A stretch of 64,000 nucleotides of DNA from Bifidobacterium sp. ESL0732 (GTDB lineage Bacteria; Actinomycetota; Actinomycetes; Actinomycetales; Bifidobacteriaceae), in assembly GCF_029395535.1 (NCBI RefSeq), contig NZ_CP113920.1:620001-684000 (forward strand), written 5' to 3'. The stretch's first letter is position 1, and each line of letters starts with the position of its first letter. This document shows, in pieces, positions 1-7,943 of this stretch. Both the position numbers and the translations under genes were made by a program. Below the pieces are notes generated by a model, which saw nothing but the letters and a program-made list of their open reading frames with translations, was not told the DNA's origin and did no database searches.

Positions 1-831
1 CCCGGGACTGTGGGCGCGTCGGTGGTGCAGAATATCGGCGCCTACGGTCAGGAAGTCGCCTCGTCCGTGTCTTCGGTTCGCGTTTTCGACCGTGAAAGTG
101 ACAGTATTTGCGAGCTTGAACACGGCGATATGCATTTCGGATATCGCAGCTCGGCCCTCAAATCCAGTATGTATAGCGCCCCGGCGACCCCTGGCGACAA
201 GTATTTCCCGACACCGCGTTATGTGGTGCTTTCCGTAACTTTTAGCCTGCAACGCAACGAAACCGGCGAGGTGGCATTCGGTCAGTTGGCCAAAGCGCTC
301 GGAGTGGAAGTGGGGGAGCGGATGCCGATTTCGGCCATTCGCAACACGGTGCTGAAAGTCCGCGCCTCCAAAGGCATGCTCGAGGATTCCTCGAGATATG
401 ATTCGCCGTGGATGTGCGATTGCAAGGATGAGCGCAACATCGCTCAGAATGATATTTCTGATATCAAGCCCGACTTCGATCGCCATAGTTGTGGCAGTTT
501 CTTTATGAATCCGATACTCAACCGCAGGCAAGCGGCGGCATTGCCGATCGATGCCCCTCGTTTCGATGCGACGTTACCGAGCGGTGAACCCGGCATCAAA
601 ACATCTGCGGCATGGCTTATCGACCACGCCGGTTTCCACAAGGGCTACAAGGTGAGCAAAGAGGCCAAGGCCGGTCTTTCGACCCTGCATACGCTCGCAT
701 TGACCAATCGCGGAGGTGCAAAGGCCAACGATGTCGCGGAGCTTGCGCGCACCATCCAAAATGGCGTTGAAGGCAAGTTCGGCATCCGTTTGGTGCCCGA
801 ACCGGTGGTCGTAGGCATGGATTTGCGCTGA
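1..831 (+). CDS. murB: UDP-N-acetylenolpyruvoylglucosamine reductase (MurB), 3' part; 5' end outside window
   Basis: MurB is the cytoplasmic flavoenzyme that reduces UDP-GlcNAc-enolpyruvate to UDP-MurNAc with NADPH, an early step of peptidoglycan synthesis. The frame is open from base 1 and begins PGTVGASVVQNIGAYGQEV, the FAD-binding signature of the family (usually PGTVGAAPVQNIGAYG). Further on, SCGSFFMNP carries the serine that protonates the substrate, and LVPEPVVVG near the C-terminus carries the conserved glutamate. About 276 residues are visible, so roughly the first quarter is missing. It ends in GMDLR and a TGA. I see no clear terminator before the permease that follows. Identity is firm; the start is not in the window. 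Confidence 0.95.
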   Translation, partial: PGTVGASVVQNIGAYGQEVASSVSSVRVFDRESDSICELEHGDMHFGYRSSALKSSMYSAPATPGDKYFPTPRYVVLSVTFSLQRNETGEVAFGQLAKALGVEVGERMPISAIRNTVLKVRASKGMLEDSSRYDSPWMCDCKDERNIAQNDISDIKPDFDRHSCGSFFMNPILNRRQAAALPIDAPRFDATLPSGEPGIKTSAAWLIDHAGFHKGYKVSKEAKAGLSTLHTLALTNRGGAKANDVAELARTIQNGVEGKFGIRLVPEPVVVGMDLR

Positions 832-984
832 AACTGAGTCGTTGGAATTCTGCACGTCGCTAGACAATTTGCAGTGCCAAGGAATATGTATAAATAATAA
901 AAACTATCGCACTGTATTTATTCTGGGAATCGTACTCGATAACTGTCTCATTTTCATCGAATAAACCGTCCGAAATATGGTTCT

Positions 985-1029
985 GGTAACACTCTCGTCA
1001 CGTCATATTCCTATGGTGAGGTAGGTCTT
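985..1029 (+). promoter_or_regulatory. Motif shared with the leader of the second permease
   Basis: The 11-mer GGTAACACTCT (985-995) occurs again at 2700-2710 ahead of the second permease. In both leaders it is followed by TAGGTCTT or a close variant (about 1022 here, 2715 there). Sharing between the two leaders suggests either a common regulatory site or simple descent from the gene duplication. The rest of the 832-1066 gap is AT-rich with no other feature I can name. Confidence 0.35.
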
Positions 1030-1066
1030 TTTGTAAGGCCGGGAAGTATGAAGGGTCGAAAGTCCA

Positions 1067-2671
1067 ATGAATCTGTTCAGAACGAAATCGGTGGAGCAGA
1101 CGCTTGCCGAAACCACGACAGGCGATCGCAAGCTGATACGAAATCTTGGGGCCTGGGACCTCGCCGTCATGGGCGTGGCCGTCGCGGTCGGCGCGGGCAT
1201 CTTCTCCGTCGGAGCTCAAGCCATCGCCTTCCATGCGGGCCCGGCCGCCATTATCAGCTTTCTGATTGCCGGCATCATTTGCGCTGCGGCAGTGATGTGC
1301 TATGCGGAGTTCGCCTCGATGATTCCTGCCGCCGGTTCCGCCTATACGTTCACTTACACCACGGTCGGCGAGTTGATGGCGTGGGTCATCGGCTGGGACC
1401 TGATTCTTGAGATGCTCATGGCCAGTTCGGTAATCGCCAAATACTGGAGCGTCTACTTGAACGACTTCCTGCACCTCATGGGTTTCAATTCCAGCACCGA
1501 GATCAACTTTGGCTGGTTCACCTTCGATTGGGCCCCGTTGATTGTCGTCGCGTTCTTCACCGTTCTGCTGGTGTTGGGCACCAAGATCGGCGCTCGCGTT
1601 GACGGCGCGTTCACGCTGTTGAAGATCGGCATCGTCGTCTTCGTTGTCATCGTCGGCTTCTTCTATATCAAGCCTTCCAACTATATTCCGTTCATCCCGC
1701 CGTCCCAGCCGGCCAATTCAGTGCCGGGAGCCGCATCCGACGGCATTATGACCCAGCCGCTTTTCCAATGGATCATCGGCCAGCAACCCACGATTTACGG
1801 CATTTCCGGCATCATTTCCGGCGCGGCTTTGGTCTTCTTTGCGTTCATCGGTTTTGATGCGGTCGCCACAGTGAGCGAGGAGACCAAGAACCCCGCCCGC
1901 AACGTGCCGCTCGGCCTCGGCCTCGGTATGGTTCTCGTCATCATCATGTATGTCCTGGTCACTGTCGTCACCACCGGCATGGTCTCCTACAAAGACCTTG
2001 CCAAAGCCAAGAACCCGTCGCTGGCTACCGGCTTCGAGCTGGTCGGCGCGACTTGGGCCGCCAAGATCATCTCCTTCGCCATTGTGCTGGGCCTCACCAC
2101 CGTCGTCATGGTGATGCTGCTTTCACTGACCCGTGTGGTCTTCGCAATGAGTCGTGATGGCTTGTTGCCGCGAGGCCTCTCCAAGGTCGGCAAGCGCGGC
2201 ACGCCAGCCAAGCTGCAGATTGCCGCCAGCGTTGTGGTGGCGTTCGTTGCCTCCTGCTTCAACATCAACGTCCTCTCCGATATGATCAATATCGGCACGC
2301 TTTCGGCGTTCACGCTGGTCGCGATTTCCGTACCGATCATGCGCAAGAAGCGTCCCGACCTGCATCGTTCGTTCAAGATTCCCGGCAATCCATGGATTCC
2401 GATTCTGATTGCCGTCGCCAATTTCTGGTTGATGTTGAATCTTTCGGTCTTGACCTGGATTCGTTTCGTCGTCTGGCTCCTGATTGGCTTCTGCATCTAC
2501 TTTGGCTATTCCTATCGCCATTCGCGCCTCGGCACCGGCGAGCTTGATGCTGATGTCAAAGAGGCCATGGAGGAAAAAGAAAAGGTGGAAAAGGCGGACG
2601 CGCAGAACGCCGAAGAAAACCTTGATTTGGCCGGTTTGACGGAGGAAAATACCGAGACCCGTAGGGCGTAA
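1067..2671 (+). CDS. APC-superfamily amino acid permease, first of a tandem pair
   Basis: This is a 534-residue integral membrane transporter of the amino acid-polyamine-organocation superfamily, closest in appearance to the cationic amino acid (CAT/YfnA) group. It probably imports amino acids by proton symport or exchange. About twelve hydrophobic segments are visible. The first follows the APC-type motif VAVGAGIFSVGAQA, and SAYTFTYTTVGELMAW is a typical TM3 region. A cytoplasmic KE-rich tail of about 50 residues ends DLDLAGLTEE. It starts MNLFRTKSVEQTL, in register with MELFRTKSVEQAL of the next gene, which supports this start. The two proteins are near-identical over most of their length. 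Substrate cannot be told from sequence. Confidence 0.9.
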   Translation: MNLFRTKSVEQTLAETTTGDRKLIRNLGAWDLAVMGVAVAVGAGIFSVGAQAIAFHAGPAAIISFLIAGIICAAAVMCYAEFASMIPAAGSAYTFTYTTVGELMAWVIGWDLILEMLMASSVIAKYWSVYLNDFLHLMGFNSSTEINFGWFTFDWAPLIVVAFFTVLLVLGTKIGARVDGAFTLLKIGIVVFVVIVGFFYIKPSNYIPFIPPSQPANSVPGAASDGIMTQPLFQWIIGQQPTIYGISGIISGAALVFFAFIGFDAVATVSEETKNPARNVPLGLGLGMVLVIIMYVLVTVVTTGMVSYKDLAKAKNPSLATGFELVGATWAAKIISFAIVLGLTTVVMVMLLSLTRVVFAMSRDGLLPRGLSKVGKRGTPAKLQIAASVVVAFVASCFNINVLSDMINIGTLSAFTLVAISVPIMRKKRPDLHRSFKIPGNPWIPILIAVANFWLMLNLSVLTWIRFVVWLLIGFCIYFGYSYRHSRLGTGELDADVKEAMEEKEKVEKADAQNAEENLDLAGLTEENTETRRA

Positions 2672-2892
2672 ACCTTAGGTAAGGCTTACGTAAGTTTTAG
2701 GTAACACTCTTACATAGGTCTTACGTAACGCTTATCTGTGGTCTGTATTCGTCGGATTGTTGACTTTGACATAGATTCGTCCGTTCCACTTCAAGACGGA
2801 TGAAAGTCAACGATACCGATTAGACGAAAAGAGACGGGAAACGGACGAGAAACGGACGAATCTCATACTTAGGTTCCTGGAAGGAAAAGAAA
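2672..2892 (+). promoter_or_regulatory. Structured leader between the tandem permeases
   Basis: This 221-bp gap begins with degenerate direct repeats built on TAGGTAA and CTTACGTAA (2674-2730). Two sets of inverted repeats follow. GTTGACTTT (2759-2767) can pair with AAAGTCAAC (2803-2811). ATTCGTCCGTT (2775-2785) can pair with AACGGACGAAT (2851-2861). The second pairing crosses the first, so they form either a pseudoknot or mutually exclusive folds. The ribosome binding site GGAAGGAAAAG lies just before the start codon at 2893. This could be an attenuator or cis-regulatory RNA, but no known riboswitch class is recognisable. Confidence 0.4.
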
Positions 2893-4452
2893 ATGGAACT
2901 GTTCAGAACCAAGTCGGTTGAGCAGGCACTTGCGGAGACTGCCACCGGCGATCGTAAGCTGGTCCGCAGTCTTGGCGCGTGGGATCTCGCAATCATGGGC
3001 GTGGCCGTCGCTGTCGGCGCGGGCATTTTTTCCATCGGTGCTCAGGCGGCCGCCTTTCACGCCGGTCCTGCAGCAATCCTCAGCTTCCTGATTGCCGGCG
3101 TCATCTGCGCGGCAGCGGTGATGTGTTACGCGGAGTTCGCATCGATGATTCCCGCAGCTGGTTCGGCCTATACGTTCACTTATACAACGGTCGGGGAAAT
3201 CGTCGCGTGGATCATCGGCTGGGACCTCATCCTCGAGATGCTGTTCGCCGGCTCGGTCGTGTCCAAATATTGGAGCGTCTACCTCAACGATTTTCTGCGA
3301 CTCATGGGTTTTCACGCCAGCACGGAGATTGATTTTGGCAAGTTCAAGTTCGATTGGGCGCCACTGATCGTCATTACGTTCTTCACGGTTCTTCTGGTGC
3401 TTGGCACGAAGATCGGTGCACGCGTCGACGGTGCGTTCACCATTTTGAAGATCGGCATCGTCGTCTTTGTGGTCATCGTCGGTTTCTTCTATATCAAAAT
3501 GTCAAACTATACGCCGTTTATCCCGCCGAGTGAACCTGCCAGCAAAGTACTGGGGCCGTCATCCGGCGGTGTCATGACCCAGCCGCTTCTGCAATGGGTG
3601 ACCGGACAGCAACCCACCGTTTATGGCGTTTCCGGCATCATTTCCGGTGCGGCTCTCGTCTTCTTCTCCTTCTTGGGCTTTGACGTAGTGGCTACCGCGA
3701 GCGAGGAAGCCAAGAACCCGAAGCGCAACGTGCCGCTGGGTATCGGCATCGGCATGTTGATGGTCATCGTCATGTACATGCTCGTCGCCATCGTCACCAC
3801 CGGCATGGTCTCTTACAAGGATCTCGCGAAGGCCAAGGACCCGTCGCTGGCCACCGGTTTCGAGCTGGCGGGCGCGACTTGGGCTGCCAAGATCATTTCT
3901 TTCGCCATCGTCATTGGCCTGACCACGGTGGTCATGGTGCTGCTGCTCGGGCTGACCCGCGTCATCTTTGCGATGAGCCGTGACGGCTTGCTGCCGCGTG
4001 GTCTCTCCAAGGTCGGCAAGCACGGCACCCCTGCCAAACTGCAGATTGCCGTCGGCGTGCTCTTCGCCATTGTGTCGTCCACGTTCGACGTTTCCATACT
4101 GGCAGACATGGTCAATATCGGCACGCTTTCGGCCTTCACCTTGGTTGCGATTTCGATTCCGATTATGCGCAAGAAGCGCCCGGACCTGCCACGTTCCTTC
4201 AAGATTCCCGGCAACCCATGGGTGCCGATTCTCATTGCCGTCGCGAACCTCTGGCTGATGCTCAACCTCACGGTCTTGACCTGGATTCGTTTCGTGGTCT
4301 GGCTGTTGATTGGCTTCTGCATCTATTTCGGGTATTCATATCGTCATTCGCGTCTAGGCACCGGAGAACTCGATGTCGACGTCGAAAAGGCTGAAGAGGA
4401 TCTGGATCTTGCCGGCGTTGTGGAGGAAAACGCCGAAAGCCGAAGAGCCTGA
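2893..4452 (+). CDS. APC-superfamily amino acid permease, second of a tandem pair
   Basis: This 519-residue permease is a recent paralogue of the gene just upstream. The membrane core is nearly the same, including VAVGAGIFSIGAQA and SAYTFTYTTVGEIVAW. The tail is shorter and ends AGVVEENAESRRA. It has about twelve predicted membrane segments. Differences cluster in the loop after TM5 (SEPASKVLGPSSGG against SQPANSVPGAASDG upstream) and in the charged tail, which may point to different regulation rather than a different fold. It probably imports amino acids; substrate unknown. A strong AAGGAAAAG ribosome site precedes the ATG. Confidence 0.9.
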   Translation: MELFRTKSVEQALAETATGDRKLVRSLGAWDLAIMGVAVAVGAGIFSIGAQAAAFHAGPAAILSFLIAGVICAAAVMCYAEFASMIPAAGSAYTFTYTTVGEIVAWIIGWDLILEMLFAGSVVSKYWSVYLNDFLRLMGFHASTEIDFGKFKFDWAPLIVITFFTVLLVLGTKIGARVDGAFTILKIGIVVFVVIVGFFYIKMSNYTPFIPPSEPASKVLGPSSGGVMTQPLLQWVTGQQPTVYGVSGIISGAALVFFSFLGFDVVATASEEAKNPKRNVPLGIGIGMLMVIVMYMLVAIVTTGMVSYKDLAKAKDPSLATGFELAGATWAAKIISFAIVIGLTTVVMVLLLGLTRVIFAMSRDGLLPRGLSKVGKHGTPAKLQIAVGVLFAIVSSTFDVSILADMVNIGTLSAFTLVAISIPIMRKKRPDLPRSFKIPGNPWVPILIAVANLWLMLNLTVLTWIRFVVWLLIGFCIYFGYSYRHSRLGTGELDVDVEKAEEDLDLAGVVEENAESRRA

Positions 4453-4518
4453 TGTCGCGATATCCTGAAGTTTCACTCCGTCGTTGCTTAAACGTAGGCT
4501 GATACTACTTTAGGTTGT

Positions 4519-4533
4519 AAGGAGGCCTCCTCG
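4519..4533 (+). promoter_or_regulatory. Ribosome binding site embedded in a 12-bp palindrome
   Basis: AAGGAGG (4519-4525) sits 8 nt before the ferredoxin ATG. It is half of the perfect palindrome AGGAGGCCTCCT (4520-4531). A hairpin with so short a loop is unlikely, but the CCTCC half could mask the Shine-Dalgarno in trans or bind a regulator. Confidence 0.45.
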
Positions 4534-4857
4534 ATGGCTTATGTGATTGCTCAGCCCTGCATCGATGTCAAGGACAAGGCGTGCGTGGACGAATGCCCCG
4601 TCGACTGCATCTACGAGGGCGACCGTACGCTCTACATCAATCCCAACGAATGCGTGGACTGCGGCGCGTGCGAGCCTGTGTGCCCGACCGAGGCGATCTT
4701 CTACGAGGACGACGTGCCTGAGGAATGGGCTTGGTACAAGGATGCTGCGGTCACTTACTTCAACGATATCGGCGATTTGGGCGGTGCCCAGGCCGCCGGT
4801 CCGTCCGGCAAAGACGAAGCTCGTATCGCCGCGCTTCCTCCGCAGAATCAGGACTGA
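4534..4857 (+). CDS. fdxA: Seven-iron/eight-iron bacterial ferredoxin (FdxA type)
   Basis: This is a 107-residue soluble electron carrier with two iron-sulfur cluster motifs. The first set (PCIDVKDKACVDECPVDC) has the altered spacing of 7Fe ferredoxins. The second is CVDCGACEPVCP. The actinobacterial family is usually a [3Fe-4S][4Fe-4S] protein. The remainder (EDDVPEEWAWYKDAAVTYF) is the normal C-terminal part of actinobacterial FdxA, with a short acidic end. It lies just upstream of dapC, but a strong terminator separates them, so they are not an operon. It probably supplies low-potential electrons to cytosolic enzymes; no partner is visible. Confidence 0.93.
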   Translation: MAYVIAQPCIDVKDKACVDECPVDCIYEGDRTLYINPNECVDCGACEPVCPTEAIFYEDDVPEEWAWYKDAAVTYFNDIGDLGGAQAAGPSGKDEARIAALPPQNQD

Positions 4858-4871
4858 CACTTTCTTTCTAG

Positions 4872-4912
4872 ACCGTCAAACTTCACCTTTCTATGAAGTT
4901 CGACGGTTTTGT
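4872..4912 (+). terminator. Rho-independent terminator of fdxA
   Basis: ACCGTCAAACTTC (4872-4884) pairs with GAAGTTCGACGGT (4895-4907) with one mismatch around a 10-nt loop. TTTTGTTGT follows. It starts 14 nt after the ferredoxin stop. Confidence 0.85.
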
Positions 4913-5335
4913 TGTACCTATATCGACAGCTTTGCATCTTTTCTGTATCCCGGTCTACTGAGCCCCGTTCTCGCGTAGAGGTTTAACGATCGCTGATTCG
5001 GATACGGTTCTGGCTGATTCCAGCGTGCATTTTAAGAAGATCTGAGTGCTGTTTATCGAATATGGGAGAATTCTAATTTGGCCTATACCCCTCTAATTTC
5101 CTGCTTGCTGATTCCAAAAATGTGTTAAGACCGCTTATGAAAACGTTTCGTTTTGATTTCTTTATGCCGTTTCGTTGTTGTATCTGTCTTGATACTCAAT
5201 CAGTCGTTTGTCAGCTGTTGAAAGATGCAGAAGTATTGGTTTTCCATGTGATATTTTGCATGTCGTTTGGCGTCGCTGCCGGTATCATCGCAAGTAGACT
5301 TTTCTCTGAACAAGGCAACGCGAAAGGCGACGGCA
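4913..5335. other. Intergenic region upstream of dapC
   Basis: I find no gene, tRNA or recognisable riboswitch in this 423-bp stretch. It is more AT-rich than its surroundings. A frame at 5122-5355 has cysteine-rich, non-family content and overlaps the dapC start, so I do not call it. A short inverted repeat (AAAACG/CGTTTT near 5140-5155) is too small to interpret. Confidence 0.5.
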
Positions 5336-6565
5336 ATGGGTTTTTACAGGTTTGATTCTCCCTACGATTGGAATCGAGTCGCGCCTTACAAGAAGATTGC
5401 GGCTCAGGCCGATGGCGGCATGATTGACCTTTCCGTTGGCTCTCCAGTCGATCCGGTGCCGGCAAGTGTACAGCAAGCCCTTGTTGATAGTGCCGACGCC
5501 CCCAATGCCCATGGTTACCCGACCGTTGCGGGAACCGAGACGTTGCGCAAGTCTGTTTCGGAGTGGTTCCGAGCGAACCGTGGTGTCGATTTCAAGGCGG
5601 TCGACGCCGATTTCGTGCCCACCGTCGGATCAAAGGAAGCCGTCGCGCTGATGGCCTCGCTGCTGCATTTCGGTCCGGGCGATGTCATCGTGCAGCCCGC
5701 CGTTTCCTACCCGACCTACGATATCGGTACCCAACTGGCCGGTGCCAAGACCTACAAAGCGGCTGATATCGCCGATGTAGACTCGTGGCGTTCCGTCCCC
5801 GGCATCAAAGCCGTCTGGGTCAATTCGCCGAGTAATCCCACCGGTGAGGTGCTTTCGGCCGAAAAATTGCACGGCATCGTCAAGGCCGCCCGCGAGATCG
5901 GCGCCGTGGTGCTTTCCGACGAATGCTATGGCCTGCTCACGTGGGCCGACGGCGAGAACGATGCTGAAGATCAGTGTCTCGATACGGCTGTGAGTGGTGA
6001 TGTAGACGGTCAAATGGATGGCTTGTTACCGTCAATGCATCAGACTGGTGGGTATGAGCCAAGCCCCGCGCCCTGCATGCTGCAGCCGGACGTCTGCGAT
6101 GGCAGTGCCGAGGGCATCCTCGTGCTCTATTCGCTGAGCAAACAGTCCAATATGGCCGGTTATCGCACCGCGCTCATCGCCGGCGACCCCGAGCTTGTCC
6201 GTCCGATGACCGTCTACCGCAAGCAGATCGGCGAGATCATTGCCGGCCCGGTTCAGGCTGCGATGGCTGCCGCGCTGCACGATACTGATGCGGTCCGCGC
6301 CCAGCATGCCCGCTATTCCAAGCGCCTGCGCCAGCTGGTCGGCGGACTGCGTGCCGCGGGTTACGACGCGCACATGCCGCAAGGTGCGCTCTATGTCTGG
6401 GTGCGCGCGAAGTCCGGCGACTGCTGGCAAGACATGGACGATCTGGCGCATCTGGGCATCATCGCCAGCCCCGGCGAGTTCTACGGCGACCCGACGCACC
6501 TGCGCTTTTCCGCCACCGCCCCCGACTCCGCCATAGCCGAAGCAGCAGCTCGTCTGCGGCGCTGA
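5336..6565 (+). CDS. dapC: N-succinyldiaminopimelate aminotransferase (DapC)
   Basis: This PLP-dependent class I/II aminotransferase of 409 residues converts N-succinyl-2-amino-6-ketopimelate to N-succinyl-LL-diaminopimelate in the lysine/peptidoglycan branch. Family marks are VNSPSNPTGEVLS, SDECYGLLTW and the Schiff-base lysine in LYSLSKQSNMAGYR. I chose the ATG at 5336 (MGFYRFDSPYDW) because AAAGGCGA lies upstream and homologues begin there; a longer frame from 5267 adds a non-conserved extension. A hydrophilic insertion of about 45 residues (from GENDAEDQ to VCDGSAEG) sits between the PLP-aspartate and PLP-lysine segments and is not typical of the family. It may be a surface loop. The stop is followed at once by the first repeat array. 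Confidence 0.9.
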   Translation: MGFYRFDSPYDWNRVAPYKKIAAQADGGMIDLSVGSPVDPVPASVQQALVDSADAPNAHGYPTVAGTETLRKSVSEWFRANRGVDFKAVDADFVPTVGSKEAVALMASLLHFGPGDVIVQPAVSYPTYDIGTQLAGAKTYKAADIADVDSWRSVPGIKAVWVNSPSNPTGEVLSAEKLHGIVKAAREIGAVVLSDECYGLLTWADGENDAEDQCLDTAVSGDVDGQMDGLLPSMHQTGGYEPSPAPCMLQPDVCDGSAEGILVLYSLSKQSNMAGYRTALIAGDPELVRPMTVYRKQIGEIIAGPVQAAMAAALHDTDAVRAQHARYSKRLRQLVGGLRAAGYDAHMPQGALYVWVRAKSGDCWQDMDDLAHLGIIASPGEFYGDPTHLRFSATAPDSAIAEAAARLRR

Positions 6566-6579
6566 GTCTCATTTGACTC

Positions 6580-6750
6580 GCGTTGAAAAGCAGAAAAATA
6601 CCTCCTGAATCTGCTTTTCAACGCTGGTAATTGGAAGTATGCGTTGAAAAGCAGAAAACACACCTCTAAAATCTGCTTTCTGACGCGATTGCACAATATG
6701 TTGCGTTAAAAAGCAGAGAATATGCACTGAGAATCTGCTTTTTAACGCAA
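6580..6750. repeat. Array A: three inverted-repeat units, alternating 15-mers on a 31-bp pitch
   Basis: Six copies of a 15-bp element alternate in orientation. Forward copies of the GCGTTGAAAAGCAGA type start at 6580, 6641 and 6703. Reverse copies of the TCTGCTTTTCAACGC type start at 6610, 6672 and 6734. Start-to-start distances are 30, 31, 31, 31 and 31 bp. Units 1 and 3 have perfect arms (unit 3 extends to 17 bp), while unit 2 has three mismatches. Loops and inter-unit gaps are 15-16 nt and differ in sequence. The array fills the gap between dapC and the convergent nuclease-like gene. The same element recurs at 7944-8114. There is no T-run, so these are not ordinary terminators. Confidence 0.9.
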
Positions 6751-6759
6751 CAGAGCTTT

Positions 6760-7752
6760 TCAGTGAGATCGCTGATTCGTGAATGGATGTATTCGCGGCA
6801 CTCCGGCATCGATAAGCTTGGCCACCAATGTCTTGCGCTGCGTTGCTTCTGTGAAATCAAGACGCACGATTTTGGTGATTGGAGTTTTGGTAAGTAGATC
6901 AATCTCGCGTTCTTTTTCTTCATGCACGACTCTGCGAACGCTTTGATGGTTTGTCATTTGAGGATCGACATATTTTCCCATGCCGTCAAATTCTATGGCT
7001 ATCAGTTTTTGGCCCGATAGCTGGTAAGCCATATCGACACGATACTTACGGCAGGTGCCGGCGGCGTTTTTGATTTGGAATTCCTGCTGTAAAAGGGGCT
7101 TCCCGAACCCTTCTTCGATCATGATGGCACGGCATAGTGATTCTCCGCCGTTTTCGCTTAGTGGGTCGGCATAATCCAGCAGCTGCCGTAGTTTTCGTTG
7201 TATCGAGTGTGAAGTCTCCGCCATCGTCATCATGATTGACTTGTTGGTCAGCCTTTTTCTCAATGCGGAATCGAACATGGGCAATGCCTCATGGAATTGA
7301 TATCGTCTTGCGCAGCTGTATAGTGCCTCTGCCACAGGGATGATTGAGGATTTAGTTGCGTTGTCAGTGCGTGTATAAGCGGATCGGATGTATTTGACAT
7401 GTTCGTTTCGGTTTGAACCCAGCGTTCTGTTGGAGGAGAGGAAAACTTTGCCGTCATCATGAAGCCAATAAGGATGTTCGATGCCATAGGCACTGATTGC
7501 ACTGATTCCTGCGAATTCCCAAGCGGGGTGCCAATGGTGCAAGCCGTTGATTATCCAGAAATATTGTTCGTTGCGGGTTAACTGTTGCCAACGTTGGCTA
7601 CGTGCATACAGACCTTGCCATGTACGGGTGACCTCGCCTGATTTGGCGAGTAGTCTGAGTATTTGCTGATCTCGATGATCACACGTATGGAGACAGCGGC
7701 GGTGTTTTTCGGCGTCGCTTAATTGCGCGTTGATTCGAGGATTGATTTTCAT
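6760..7752 (-). CDS. AbiEi-like protein with C-terminal PD-(D/E)XK (DUF559/Vsr-like) domain; orphan
   Basis: The predicted protein has 330 residues. Its N-terminal part (ILRLLAKSGEVTRTWQGLYA, then WEFAGISAISAYGIEHPYW) looks like the winged-helix AbiEi antitoxin-type domain common in actinobacteria. The C-terminal part (RVDMAYQL, then LIAIEFDGMGKYVD, then EKEREIDLL) has the spacing of a PD-(D/E)XK nuclease of the DUF559/Vsr group, with candidate residues D, E-x-D and K. I chose the ATG at 7752 (MKINPRINAQLSD) because upstream codons run into the repeat array and read as non-protein-like. No AbiEii nucleotidyltransferase toxin is adjacent, so it is an orphan. Identical repeat arrays lie on both sides. 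Role unknown: DNA-binding regulator, defence nuclease or repeat-associated enzyme. Domain assignments are by eye. Confidence 0.65.
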   Translation of the reverse strand: MKINPRINAQLSDAEKHRRCLHTCDHRDQQILRLLAKSGEVTRTWQGLYARSQRWQQLTRNEQYFWIINGLHHWHPAWEFAGISAISAYGIEHPYWLHDDGKVFLSSNRTLGSNRNEHVKYIRSAYTRTDNATKSSIIPVAEALYSCARRYQFHEALPMFDSALRKRLTNKSIMMTMAETSHSIQRKLRQLLDYADPLSENGGESLCRAIMIEEGFGKPLLQQEFQIKNAAGTCRKYRVDMAYQLSGQKLIAIEFDGMGKYVDPQMTNHQSVRRVVHEEKEREIDLLTKTPITKIVRLDFTEATQRKTLVAKLIDAGVPRIHPFTNQRSH

Positions 7753-7943
7753 GATTTCCACGATAAAGTGTTTGGCCCAAATAGAAAAGCTAAAACCGAT
7801 TGTGTGGTCGAATGATCGGCTTTCTTGCTTTTTCCGGGCGTTTCGTGGATAACTTGTGTGGGTAACAGGCCGGATGTGGTTAACTCCGGGGATAAACGGA
7901 AAGCTGCATATCGTTGGTGGCAATGGCGGCGTGATGCTAAATG

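Noticed and set aside
5122..5355. 77-residue frame upstream of dapC
   Set aside because: It overlaps the dapC start, has no good ribosome site and shows no protein-like pattern I recognise.
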